A DNA stretch of 64,000 nucleotides. Source: Siphonodentalium dalli. Lineage: Eukaryota > Mollusca > Scaphopoda > Gadilida > Siphonodentaliidae. Shown here one piece after another: positions 63,701 through 64,000 of the stretch. The stretch spans positions 179,281,956-179,345,955 of the forward strand of contig CP136063.1 in NCBI GenBank assembly GCA_032622095.1. The letters are read 5' to 3'. A model generated the notes under the pieces. The model was given only the letters and a program-made list of their open reading frames with translations, was not told the DNA's origin and made no database searches. The first letter of the stretch is position 1. The number at the start of each line of letters is the position of its first letter. The translations under genes and the position numbers were made by a program.

Positions 63701-63915
63701 TAAGAAGTCGATTACTTAGAGCATTACTGTATTTGTTTGTGTATGTTAATTCAGTATCACATGTTAATAAATATTTTTATTCTTGTTCTAACAGAGATCA
63801 TATGACAACATGTCAGTTATGTTCAGCAAAATGATGGATTTAACAATTAAGGAATATGAATTTGTGATACAACAACTTCGATTCACTCACAGCTCAATCC
63901 TCAAGCAGATGGAAG
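3696..63915 (+). CDS. Giant apolipophorin / apolipoprotein B-like large lipid transfer protein (26 exons, 3' end outside window)
   Basis: Secreted scaffold protein of the LLTP superfamily (vitellogenin, MTP, apoB, apolipophorin). These proteins take up lipid during secretion and circulate as lipoprotein particles. Exons read from splice sites: 3696-3747, 25066-25119, 28103-28263, 32152-32400, 33623-33775, 35241-35436, 35878-36130, 36421-36586, 36951-37118, 37691-37840, 38351-38923, 39986-40329, 41199-41381, 41977-42238, 42643-42793, 43179-43430, 44079-44360, 45016-45259, 46520-46727, 47672-58912, 59306-59638, 60047-60197, 60677-60858, 61193-61464, 62616-62757, 63795-63915. All introns are GT-AG and all phases close, giving 5,514 codons plus one base without a stop. 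Domains: signal peptide 1-17; lipid transfer module about 30-600; DUF1943-type region about 620-980; long beta-repeat region 1368-5114; helix-rich region from about 5276. It is already longer than human apoB-100 (4,563 residues). Orthology to arthropod apolipophorin versus vertebrate apoB needs a phylogeny. Confidence 0.93.
3876..4110 (-). repeat. Left outer subterminal repeat of the 18-kb structure
   Basis: Two GTGTGAAGTTGGTTTGACA blocks, each followed by one to three TTGGACG steps, alternate with AAAACGATATAAAATCC segments, then a third GTGAAGTTGG block. This single ~220-bp module is the inverted counterpart of the module present three times at 21262-21925. Confidence 0.8.
4136..7472 (-). 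repeat. Left tandem array of ~735/780-bp units
   Basis: Unit boundaries (GTAGAACCGCT) fall at 4136, 4871, 5651, 6386 and 7121, giving periods of 735, 780, 735 and 735 bp. The fifth unit continues after two insertions at 8370-8635 and 15012-15139. Units are nearly identical, which implies recent amplification or ongoing homogenisation. The 780-bp variant differs at its junction, carrying an extra TTGGACG-containing segment. Each unit contains an internal hairpin (GTGAAGTTGGACGGACGTTG and its complement about 190 bp apart) and an A14-type homopolymer. Confidence 0.9.
7473..8369. mobile_element. Nested 897-bp MITE, Mutator-like by target duplication
   Basis: Flanked by the 9-bp direct repeat GTGAAGTTG (7464-7472 and 8370-8378), which is single in the uninterrupted units. 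The ends are GGG...CCC. Both ends carry subterminal arrays of CTATTCCGAAGGTTCA or its complement, about seven per end, alternating 'attcc' and 'aatcc'. An internal palindrome AAACGACATATATGTCGTTT sits near 8037-8058. A 9-bp duplication is typical of Mutator-like elements; the class is inferred. No coding capacity. Confidence 0.8.
8370..8635 (-). repeat. Continuation of interrupted array unit 5
   Basis: Resumes the ~735-bp unit directly after the 897-bp insertion (GTGAAGTTGGACGGACG...) and stops at the AGA where the 6.4-kb element was inserted. It includes the internal hairpin of the unit and its poly-A run. Confidence 0.85.
8925..9830 (+). repeat. ~170-bp tandem repeats with ATGGCGGCC motifs, left arm
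   Basis: Diverged repeats of about 145-185 bp. Each begins with a CCAAATCCAAAATGGCGGCC-like block (at 8937, 9311, 9485, 9657, 9800, and a weak copy near 9137). Several continue with CATTATTGTC, GACAACTCCA and AGTTGGAAATACT. The AAGATGGCGGC core resembles the animal YY1 site. The array is mirrored in the right arm. Confidence 0.75.
10194..10645. mobile_element. Nested 452-bp terminal-inverted-repeat element
   Basis: The ends GGTTACACTGGTGTAAATA and TATTTACACCAGTGTAACC are inverted and flanked by TAAT on both sides. It lies inside the 6.4-kb element and is not seen at the mirrored position of the right arm, so it entered after the palindrome formed or was lost on one side. No coding capacity. 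Confidence 0.75.
10690..11394. other. Interior of the 6.4-kb element, left inner arm
   Basis: Shows weak inverted similarity to 12830-13360. The translated frames on both sides contain the same TTCTPG...LLN+.F+NS.T pattern (near 10890 on + and 13280 on -). Both strands are partly open and neither frame looks like a known family. It is most likely an old duplicated arm rather than a gene. Confidence 0.5.
11395..12360. mobile_element. TTAA-flanked element at the centre of the 6.4-kb palindrome
   Basis: TTAA (11395-11398) is followed by GGGGGAGACGCACG. The right end is CGTGCGTCTGACCC followed by TTAA (12357-12360). The inverted similarity includes GTTCTCGGTACCT near 11625 and 12145. TTAA duplication is the hallmark of piggyBac-type transposons; the class is inferred from the ends. 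No coding capacity. Confidence 0.65.
12361..13860. other. Interior of the 6.4-kb element, right inner arm
   Basis: Mirrors 9850-11220 in inverted orientation, with divergence. A 169-codon frame on the minus strand (12847-13356) and a 110-codon frame on the plus strand overlap each other. Neither shows a recognisable domain. I treat the stretch as non-coding element sequence. Confidence 0.5.
13870..14775 (-). repeat. ~170-bp tandem repeats with GGCCGCCAT motifs, right arm
   Basis: Inverted counterpart of 8925-9830. GGCCGCCATCTTGG-type blocks recur near 14030, 14200, 14375 and 14750, with the same intervening CATTATTGTC/GACAACTCC sequence read on the minus strand. The high similarity to the left arm shows both arms descend from one sequence. 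Confidence 0.75.
15012..15310 (-). repeat. Remainder of array unit 5 and truncated unit 6
   Basis: Begins AGACTTCTCTAGACCTAATT, exactly where the unit was split by the 6.4-kb element. It crosses a GTAGAACCGCT boundary at 15139-15140 and decays after the CGGCGAACTTTAGACA block. This is the inner end of the left array. Confidence 0.85.
15311..17340. other. Core between the inverted arrays
   Basis: Two kilobases of AT-rich DNA without a gene-like frame (longest about 65 codons). It contains scattered GTTGGAAATTTTCCAAC-type palindromic blocks (15595, 15760, 16540) and two G-runs (15427-15434, 16727-16739). No terminal repeats or transposase domains were seen. Confidence 0.6.
17341..21235 (+). 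repeat. Right tandem array of ~735/780-bp units
   Basis: Inverted copy of the left array. Homologous points (GGTTCTAC) end at 17435, 18165, 18939, 19707, 20441 and 21222, giving periods of about 730, 774, 768, 734 and 781 bp. Long and short unit types occur in a different order from the left arm, so the two arms have diverged by unequal exchange or conversion. T14-18 homopolymers lie in every unit. Confidence 0.9.
21262..21925 (+). repeat. Right outer subterminal repeat, three copies of a ~220-bp module
   Basis: Three modules start near 21267, 21486 and 21711 (TTTTAAGATCGTTGTTGTTG). Each has three AACGTCCAA...CAAACCAACTTCACA blocks. The left end has one such module, so the ends have expanded unequally. 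Confidence 0.85.
21928..22908. other. Intron 1, ordinary AT-rich stretch
   Basis: No repeat family of the window, no terminal repeats and no gene-like frame were identified. A (TTTTTTATTTT)-type tract directly follows the 18-kb structure. Confidence 0.5.
22909..23220. mobile_element. Terminal-inverted-repeat element with ~100-bp arms
   Basis: Left arm GTCGCTATACCATAATGGAT... and right arm ...ATCCAATATGGTAGCGCC are inverted. Both share GTCAAAGTTCTGGAGTAGCA-like and CATATATGGAGC-like blocks toward the centre. The spacer is about 90 bp. It is non-coding. A short part of its spacer (GACTTCATTTTGTCACAC) recurs at 23454. Confidence 0.7.
23660..23753. mobile_element. Core fragment of hAT-like fold-back
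   Basis: GCAGAATGAGGTC...GACCTCATTTTG arms with AGGGCGATTTCAGTGACGC match the cores of the elements at 40439-40877 and 47246-47396. The CAAGCCTTGAAATAGTG outer ends are absent, so this is a truncated or diverged member. Confidence 0.6.
23915..24960. repeat. GATATC-rich dyad array
   Basis: About 31 GATATC palindromes fall in 1.05 kb, typically as GTGATATCACAAAATGAAT or TTGATATCAATAAAT steps of 20-40 bp with irregular phase. Two similar blocks ('gaacggc-ccccatac') lie at about 24428 and 24985. It ends 105 bp before exon 2. Function unknown; it reads like a slippage-derived palindromic satellite. Confidence 0.85.
25066..25119 (+). CDS. Exon 2: 54-nt microexon after the signal peptide
   Basis: Adds residues 18-35 (GPINKGEHEETTCARQCK). 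The acceptor is CACTTTCAG and the donor is GTAAGT. The phase is 1 on both sides. The C-x3-C-K pattern just before an F-Y-x-P-G block (exon 3) is the expected start of the mature apolipophorin N-terminus, which supports this very small exon. Confidence 0.78.
25120..25558. other. Intron 2, proximal part
   Basis: No gene. The stretch 25150-25370 is dense in TTGAGT/ACTCAA steps (for example CTCAACGAGTTGAGTAG), suggesting a decayed fold-back, but I could not define ends. Confidence 0.4.
25559..26869. mobile_element. TGGGAGGCC element with CGCTTAAGCG palindromes, copy 1
   Basis: Ends TGGGAGGCCAAATTCACATT and AATGTGAATTTGGCCTCCCA. Flanking 10-mers AAGATATGTA and TAGATATGAA match at 8 positions, so the target duplication is about 9-10 bp. 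Just inside both ends are clusters of TTGCGCTTAAGCGCAA palindromes. The fold-back element at 26186-26399 is nested within. It has no coding capacity. The interior shares 'accatatgagggaagcaa' and 'gggatgctgataatatg' with copy 2. Confidence 0.82.
26186..26399. mobile_element. Complete TACAGTAATGC fold-back MITE
   Basis: An almost perfect 214-bp palindrome whose halves meet at GCTCTCGAGAGC. Ends are TACAGTAATGC/GCATTACTGTA. Interpreted as TA target plus CAGTAATGC inverted terminus, as in mariner-type MITEs. Non-coding. Confidence 0.88.
27234..27946. mobile_element. TGGGAGGCC element with CGCTTAAGCG palindromes, copy 2
   Basis: Ends TGGGAGGCCCTTTTCACATT and AATGTGAAAAGGGCCTCCCA. Flanking TACATCCATA and TACATCCACA agree at 9 of 10 positions. 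Palindromes TTTGCGCTTAAGCGCAAAT cluster at the right end; the left end keeps only 'ttacgcttaat'. Interior homologous to copy 1. A Mutator-like class is possible from duplication length and G-rich tip. Confidence 0.82.
28103..28263 (+). CDS. Exon 3: start of lipid transfer module
   Basis: Residues about 36-89, with FFYKPGTNYEFEYNV near the start and a VISACDFVLT end. This is the first beta-strand block of the LLTP N-terminal beta-barrel. The acceptor is ATTTATAG and the donor GTAAGT; the phase enters at 1 and leaves at 0. Confidence 0.88.
28610..29114. mobile_element. TTAA-flanked piggyBac-like MITE, copy 1
   Basis: TTAA-AGGTACTCAATCC at the left and GGATTGAGTATACCT-TTAA at the right. The interior contains ATTTGATTCGAGTCGAG and its partner GACTCGAATCAAATA-like block. 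About 80% or more alike to 34105-34583 by eye. No coding capacity. The TTAA duplication is the piggyBac signature. Confidence 0.8.
29320..29377. repeat. C15 / T9 / G20 homopolymer cluster
   Basis: A run of 15 C (29320-29334), then CCCC, nine T, and a run of 20 G (29358-29377). It can pair as a C:G hairpin or form G-quadruplex/i-motif. Length is unreliable in any assembly. Confidence 0.9.
29505..31011. mobile_element. 1.5-kb terminal-inverted-repeat element
   Basis: TAAGGCCAAATAAAAAAGAT at the left and ATCTTTTTTATTTGGCCTTA at the right. Inverted identity extends through ATATGTTTCCG, then decays in CCGACCCTAA/TTAGGGTAGG blocks. It carries a nested element at 29988-30319. No transposase frame. 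Class not assigned. Confidence 0.72.
29988..30319. mobile_element. AGGGGTACTG fold-back MITE, copy 1
   Basis: CTAA-AGGGGTACTGAATC at the left and GGGTACAGTACCCCT-TTAA at the right. The arms contain ACTCAAGAGAATATATGC and GCATATATTCTGTTGAGT. It is homologous throughout to 41658-41952. Right flank TTAA, left flank CTAA (one change), consistent with a TTAA target. Confidence 0.78.
31121..31402. repeat. Three tandem copies of a ~94-bp unit
   Basis: Copies start with GGCAG(A/G)ATGACTAT at 31121, 31216 and 31309. Each contains CTCATTTGATCTTCGAGGGG and a TTAAGCACAATTGAATTG tail, a degraded relative of the CGCTTAAGCG palindrome. It is followed by a further partial tail to about 31430. Confidence 0.85.
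31431..32151. other. Intron 3, distal part
   Basis: AT-rich DNA with no repeat structure that I can define. The 147-codon open frame crossing this stretch (31377-31820) has no recognisable domain and overlaps the tandem repeat, so I do not call it. Confidence 0.4.
32152..32400 (+). CDS. Exon 4: lipid transfer module
   Basis: Residues 90-172, from LDNVQLLESDPNHP to NEKTKE. It includes the FQDGEVEVLCNNGEDPTWVL segment and the NIKRGVLSAFQ motif; the N-I-K-R-G-x-L-S-x-F/L-Q block is highly characteristic of apolipophorin and vitellogenin N-termini. Canonical AG/GT borders (donor GTAAAG), phase 0 on both sides. Confidence 0.92.
32533..32699. mobile_element. Fold-back MITE in intron 4
   Basis: TAGAGAGTAATCAATTGGTT and its near complement (AACTAATTGATTACTCTA) bound a 167-bp palindrome with inner arms GAGAGACGTT / AACGTCTCTC. 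Single copy in the window. Confidence 0.72.
33623..33775 (+). CDS. Exon 5: lipid transfer module, conserved Cys pair
   Basis: Residues 173-223. It begins VDVAGNCDVEYS, matching the D-V-x-G-x-C signature of the family, and contains HLLGCDDRHGYQSM. The two cysteines would form a conserved disulphide of the N-terminal sheet. Phase 0 on both sides; donor GTATGA. Confidence 0.92.
34105..34583. mobile_element. TTAA-flanked piggyBac-like MITE, copy 2
   Basis: TTAA-AGGTACTCAACCCG at the left and CGGGTTGAGTACCT-TTAA at the right. It is less decayed than copy 1 at 28610-29114, with the better matched termini. Non-coding. Short TTAAGTGTAATT steps lie on its left flank. Confidence 0.82.
35241..35436 (+). 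CDS. Exon 6: lipid transfer module
   Basis: Residues 224-288. It contains ENECDQEITTSGLL and STCHEQHVFRPFSQHANGA. The S-T-C-x-E-x-H-x-F-x-P-F-S block is a hallmark of apolipophorin/apoB N-terminal domains. It ends in phase 1 (P|G-type split codon) with donor GTAAAT. Confidence 0.92.
35571..35690. mobile_element. ATTCATTTGTAGG fold-back, copy 1
   Basis: TGATTCATTTGTAGGAATGT and ACTTCCCTACAAATCAA form imperfect inverted ends around GTTGAACTTAT. Relatives lie at 37388-37503 and 46010-46290. Non-coding. Confidence 0.6.
35878..36130 (+). CDS. Exon 7: start of alpha-helical domain
   Basis: Residues about 289-373. Polar helices such as FTDLVYLMKSGDERTLRQVL fit the alpha-superhelix that follows the beta-barrel in LLTPs. 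It enters in phase 1 and leaves in phase 2 (AG|G arginine). Donor GTAAAT. Confidence 0.92.
36262..36278. repeat. C17 homopolymer in intron 7
   Basis: Seventeen C followed by a short A-run, 142 bp upstream of exon 8. Length is likely unstable. Confidence 0.85.
36421..36586 (+). CDS. Exon 8: alpha-helical domain
   Basis: Residues about 373-428. KFFLDALPMVGTPSSIKLMT matches the family's L-D-A-L-P-x-x-G-T/S-x-x-S/A helix-turn pattern. Phase enters 2, leaves 0; acceptor TTTTTGCAG, donor GTACGA. Confidence 0.93.
36951..37118 (+). CDS. Exon 9: alpha-helical domain
   Basis: Residues 429-484, including LLTHSDNAMLAISSLVNNYC and an R-K-N-S-C-E-N-D block with two cysteines in the position of a conserved family disulphide. 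Phase 0 on both sides; donor GTTAGA. Confidence 0.92.
37388..37503. mobile_element. ATTCATTTGTAGG fold-back, copy 2
   Basis: CATTCATTGATTTGTAGGTA and ATCCTACAAATGAATGAATG bound an inverted repeat with TGTTCAGATAATAAGTTGAAC / GTTGAACTTATTAGCTGAACA inner arms. This is the best preserved member of the family in the window. Confidence 0.75.
37691..37840 (+). CDS. Exon 10: alpha-helical domain
   Basis: Residues 485-534. VLISLRSIGNIGYATSAAQT carries the L-x-x-I-G-N-x-G repeat-helix motif of vitellogenin-like superhelices, and QVRVAAVESMRRMPC follows the R-V-A-A-x-x-A-x-R pattern. Phase 0 on both sides; donor GTAAGT. Confidence 0.93.
38351..38923 (+). CDS. Exon 11: end of helical domain and start of DUF1943-type sheet
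   Basis: Residues 535-725. The helix ELRIAAYLALMECPSE completes the superhelix. KRKFSRNYEGSFLFERLNVG then PRSAMVNFTVDLFGQSMNLF and EVGGRVEGLEYLLESYFGP are near-diagnostic for apolipophorins. Insect apolipophorins are cut by a furin-type protease shortly after this point. The tail here (EEKPSKPSKALTNLSENK) has no R-x-x-R. Donor GTGAGT. Confidence 0.95.
38979..39157. mobile_element. TACAGTAATGC fold-back MITE in intron 11
   Basis: Begins 56 bp after the exon 11 donor. TACAGTAATGCCC...ACATTACTGTA ends; the halves meet at GCTCTCATTGAGAGC. Arms as in 26186-26399. Confidence 0.85.
39158..39985. other. Intron 11, distal part
   Basis: No repeat family or coding potential recognised; ordinary AT-rich intron. 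Confidence 0.4.
39986..40329 (+). CDS. Exon 12: DUF1943-type sheet
   Basis: Residues 726 to about 840. MDQIKGAIYLRVFGNELRYA is a typical apolipophorin segment, followed by FLDSSFIVPTIAGFPLNLTV, matching the family's 'P-T-x-x-G-F/L-P-L' motif. It ends in phase 2 (AG|T serine); donor GTGAGC. Confidence 0.94.
40439..40877. mobile_element. hAT-like fold-back MITE, copy 1
   Basis: Ends CAAACCTTGAAATAGTGTGC and GCACACTATTTCAATGCTTG. Flanking 8-mers TGTATTGC and TTTATTGC differ at one position. The interior holds two separate GCAGAATGAGG...GACCT(C/A)ATT palindromes, as if one element was duplicated or one inserted into another. An 8-bp duplication is typical of hAT transposons. Confidence 0.78.
41199..41381 (+). 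CDS. Exon 13: beta-rich region
   Basis: Residues about 841-901. GAVEISGLMAIDAFTTKHGV and an S-R-T-L-L-K-G-H-V-K strand pattern, consistent with the family's antiparallel sheet lining the lipid cavity. Phase 2 on both sides; donor GTAAGT. Confidence 0.92.
41658..41952. mobile_element. AGGGGTACTG fold-back MITE, copy 2
   Basis: TTAA-AGGGGTACTG at the left and AGTCCCTCT-TTAA at the right. Homologous throughout to 29988-30319 including the GAGCCATGGATTAGTGC arm. Both TTAA flanks are intact. It ends 24 bp before exon 14, so it abuts the branch-point/pyrimidine region. Confidence 0.82.
41977..42238 (+). CDS. Exon 14: DUF1943-type region with Cys pair
   Basis: Residues about 902-988. KSVCTGNKLATITGLELCGY matches the family's C-T...T-G-L-x-x-C block, a conserved disulphide, followed by YFPFTGPVNFGVTLHKRDD. 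Phase enters 2, leaves 0; acceptor ATTTACAG, donor GTGAGG. Confidence 0.94.
42643..42793 (+). CDS. Exon 15: beta-rich region
   Basis: Residues 989 to about 1038. INFDTPGATKVDRSVGIDAH and MSMHSPWKKFKFTG; the latter is a first example of the S/T-P-(W/F)-x-x-F core that becomes the long repeat downstream. Donor GTAATC, phase 1. Confidence 0.9.
43179..43430 (+). CDS. Exon 16: beta-rich region
   Basis: Residues about 1039-1122. Alternating charged/hydrophobic strands (KVVIDDLKEYEVNAEMNREK). The donor is GTGTGT rather than GTRAGT, a weaker site, but phase 1 is exactly continued by exon 17, and reading through meets a stop within four codons. Confidence 0.88.
43441..43748. repeat. Interspersed-repeat-like GC-rich segment in intron 16
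   Basis: Locally GC-rich (ACCCGACTTCGTCCGGG...), ending 'attgctaacaaacagacagaag' and an AT-rich TATATAGTAGATAGA tail. The block AATTTCGTCGAAATCCGTCC with a following AACAAACAGACAGA resembles 3' ends of invertebrate retroposons or rolling-circle elements. No second copy here; class unassigned. Confidence 0.4.
44079..44360 (+). CDS. Exon 17: beta-rich region
   Basis: Residues about 1123-1216. Strands such as SVLLSVSYDGSEKYYVEVGL and LIIRVPSTKNGKQRTLIAVD. Phase 1 on both sides; donor GTGATT. Confidence 0.9.
44690..44878 (+). repeat. Possible retroposon 3' end with TTGAA tail
   Basis: Ends in AAATTGAATTGAATTGAATT after an AT-rich TATATTACTAAATAAAA segment containing AATAAA. Simple pentamer tails of this kind are common at LINE 3' ends in marine invertebrates. 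No reverse transcriptase present; the 5' limit is arbitrary. Confidence 0.35.
45016..45259 (+). CDS. Exon 18: beta-rich region with basic cluster
   Basis: Residues about 1217-1298. Starts GKVKRSGNDKKKRYTYQGRV; the K-K-K-R (1226-1229) is basic but lacks the P4 arginine of a good furin site. Continues with strand-turn repeats of the amphipathic sheet. Phase 1 in, phase 2 out; donor GTGAGA. Confidence 0.9.
45554..45842. mobile_element. TTAA-flanked fold-back in intron 18
   Basis: TTAA-TATCTTCGCTGC at the left and GCAGCGAAGAGG-TTAA at the right, with TGACGTC/GACGTCA inner arms. 289 bp including the TTAAs. A third family with a TTAA target; non-coding. Confidence 0.7.
46010..46290. mobile_element. 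Two ATTCATTTGTAGG-type fold-back relics
   Basis: 46010-46095 keeps GTTGGACTTATTAGCTGAACAT. 46185-46290 keeps AAATGTTCAGATAATAACTT and TTATTATCTGAACATTTCC as inverted arms. Both are decayed members of the family at 37388-37503. Confidence 0.6.
46520..46727 (+). CDS. Exon 19: beta-rich region before the giant exon
   Basis: Residues about 1298-1367. AEYTHNKRYTEASSTVKYGK-like strands (read as SEYTHNKRYTEASSTVKYGK) lead into the lipid-binding sheet. Phase enters 2, leaves 0; donor GTGAGT. Confidence 0.92.
47246..47396. mobile_element. hAT-like fold-back MITE, copy 2
   Basis: A 151-bp near-perfect hairpin with ends CAAGCCTTGAAATAGTGTGC / GCACACTATTTCAACGCTTG and a perfect 8-bp target duplication CTTATGTT (47238-47245, 47397-47404). 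The clean duplication suggests a recent insertion. Non-coding. Confidence 0.88.
47672..58912 (+). CDS. Exon 20: giant 11,241-nt exon of beta repeats
   Basis: 3,747 codons (residues 1368-5114) without a stop. Acceptor is a long T-tract then TTTTAAG|GGT; donor AAG|GTTAGT; phase 0 on both sides. The protein is a series of degenerate units with a core of the form (L/V)-x-T-P-F-E-N-(Y/F)-R-E-M, then a K-x-x-G-x-x-x-D-F turn, then an N-x-K-K-I-E-x-x-(L/V)-x-F strand pair. I count roughly 45 T/S-P-(F/Y) cores. The period is about 54 residues where clearest (53.3-55.6 kb). The alternating pattern predicts an amphipathic beta belt binding the lipid surface, as in apoB beta regions. DUF1081-like apolipophorin segments belong here. 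Minus-strand frames inside are shadows. Confidence 0.96.
59306..59638 (+). CDS. Exon 21: end of beta region
   Basis: Residues 5115-5225. DVKLETDLTLNNGRTIFDGT and further strands (YSFTLGIAHPATAVDVELTG) without the T-P-F-E core. Phase 0 on both sides; acceptor CATTTTCAG, donor GTAAGT. Confidence 0.93.
60047..60197 (+). CDS. Exon 22
   Basis: Residues 5226 to about 5275. LDSPMKNMKVHGQVNTQNPY retains an S-P-M-K-N-M relative of the repeat core. Ends in phase 1; donor GTGAGT. Confidence 0.92.
60677..60858 (+). CDS. Exon 23: transition to helical C-terminal region
   Basis: Residues about 5276-5336. ERPEDMMVLSAQYGRKAVEA, then SQIVHTRLHWRPEML. The T-R-L-x-W-R-P/S motif followed by long amphipathic helices is seen in the C-terminal third of apolipophorins and apoB. 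Phase leaves 0; donor GTATCA. Confidence 0.92.
61193..61464 (+). CDS. Exon 24: helix-rich region
   Basis: Residues 5337 to about 5427. Long heptad-like helices (GIQELSKAVREEALHKFSAI; LFEKLNDFLEFVGDMERTIA). Likely amphipathic alpha domain of the lipoprotein. Ends in phase 2; donor GTGAGT. Confidence 0.92.
61702..61899. mobile_element. TACAGTAATGC fold-back MITE in intron 24
   Basis: TACAGTAATGCC...GGCATTACTGTA with slightly shorter hairpin tip (CCACTGAGAGC). Non-coding. Confidence 0.85.
61900..62615. other. Intron 24, distal part
   Basis: Mostly plain AT-rich DNA. A locally GC-rich imperfect dyad (ACCGGCAGCGGGCG ... CGCCCGCTTCCGGT) lies at about 62190-62260. No gene. Confidence 0.4.
62616..62757 (+). 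CDS. Exon 25: helix-rich region
   Basis: Residues about 5427-5474. SVYRSLKSSLQNLQTFGKNV and a glutamine/serine-rich helix end. Phase enters 2, leaves 0; donor CAG|GTACCA. Confidence 0.88.
62776..62862. repeat. Three short tandem repeats in intron 25
   Basis: Three copies of about 30 bp containing GGCTAGTCCCTTCCTCTGAA, the last decayed. Starts just downstream of the exon 25 donor. Pyrimidine/purine composition is unlike the surrounding intron. Confidence 0.7.
63515..63731. mobile_element. TACAGTAATGC fold-back MITE, near exon 26
   Basis: A complete 217-bp palindrome, TACAGTAATGCTC...GAGCATTACTGTA, hairpin tip GGAAAGCTTCCGGGGAGAGC. It ends 64 bp upstream of exon 26. Confidence 0.88.
63795..63915 (+). 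CDS. Exon 26: helix-rich region, last exon in the window
   Basis: Residues 5475 to about 5514. RSYDNMSVMFSKMMDLTIKE continues the amphipathic helices. The donor GTAAGT after phase 1 shows that the coding sequence continues beyond the window; a C-terminal von Willebrand D-type domain, usual in apolipophorins, would be expected further on. Confidence 0.85.
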
Positions 63916-63951
63916 GTAAGTGTACGATAAATATTCTTATGCCACTACAGA

Positions 63952-64000
63952 TACAGTAATGCTCTCGCTGATGAATGGCAACAAACCATATTTCCGATTA
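63952..64000. mobile_element. TACAGTAATGC fold-back MITE, cut by window end
   Basis: Starts TACAGTAATGCTCTCGCTGA and continues into the GAATGGCAACAAACCATATT arm. The first half-arm is missing, as in the copy at 103-247. Confidence 0.7.

Noticed and set aside
1-64000. Autonomous transposase, reverse transcriptase, tRNA, rRNA or a second protein-coding gene
   Set aside because: I looked for catalytic motifs and family signatures among the open frames and saw none. A tRNAscan/Rfam/BLASTX search would be needed to exclude small RNA genes.

Overview
The window is nuclear DNA of an invertebrate animal. It is AT-rich, with canonical GT-AG introns, dense non-autonomous DNA transposons and no bacterial features. 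I see a single protein-coding gene. It is on the + strand, fills 3.6 to 63.9 kb and runs off the right edge. It encodes a giant secreted large lipid transfer protein of the apolipophorin / apolipoprotein B family. I assembled 26 exons by reading splice sites, and every exon-exon phase closes. They give about 5,514 codons so far, with no stop. The species cannot be named from this sequence. The protein most resembles apolipophorin-type LLTPs of protostomes or basal deuterostomes.

Layout: 1-3627 is upstream DNA with repeats. 3628-3656 is a TATA box plus initiator-like site. 3696-3747 is the signal-peptide exon. Intron 1 (3748-25065, 21.3 kb) is almost filled by an 18,050-bp inverted-repeat structure (3876-21925). 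Its arms are arrays of a ~735/780-bp unit, and two further transposons are nested in it: an 897-bp element with a 9-bp target duplication, and a 6.4-kb palindromic element with a 3-bp duplication. A ~1-kb GATATC-rich array (23915-24960) lies just before the 54-nt exon 2. Exons 2-11 encode the N-terminal lipid transfer module. Exons 11-19 encode the DUF1943-type and following beta-rich region. Exon 20 is one uninterrupted 11,241-nt exon with about 45 recognisable beta repeats centred on a T-P-F-E-N-Y/F motif. Exons 21-26 change to short exons and a helix-rich C-terminal part. The stop codon lies beyond 64,000.

The introns carry many small inverted-repeat elements that can be sorted by target duplication. 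There are TA-flanked TACAGTAATGC fold-backs (six copies), TTAA-flanked piggyBac-like elements (several families), 8-bp-duplication hAT-like fold-backs, and two elements flanked by ~10-bp near-repeats that are full of TTGCGCTTAAGCGCAA palindromes. No transposase, reverse transcriptase, tRNA or rRNA gene was recognised. The most unusual structures are the 18-kb intronic inverted repeat, which would be transcribed within the lipoprotein pre-mRNA, and the giant repeat exon.
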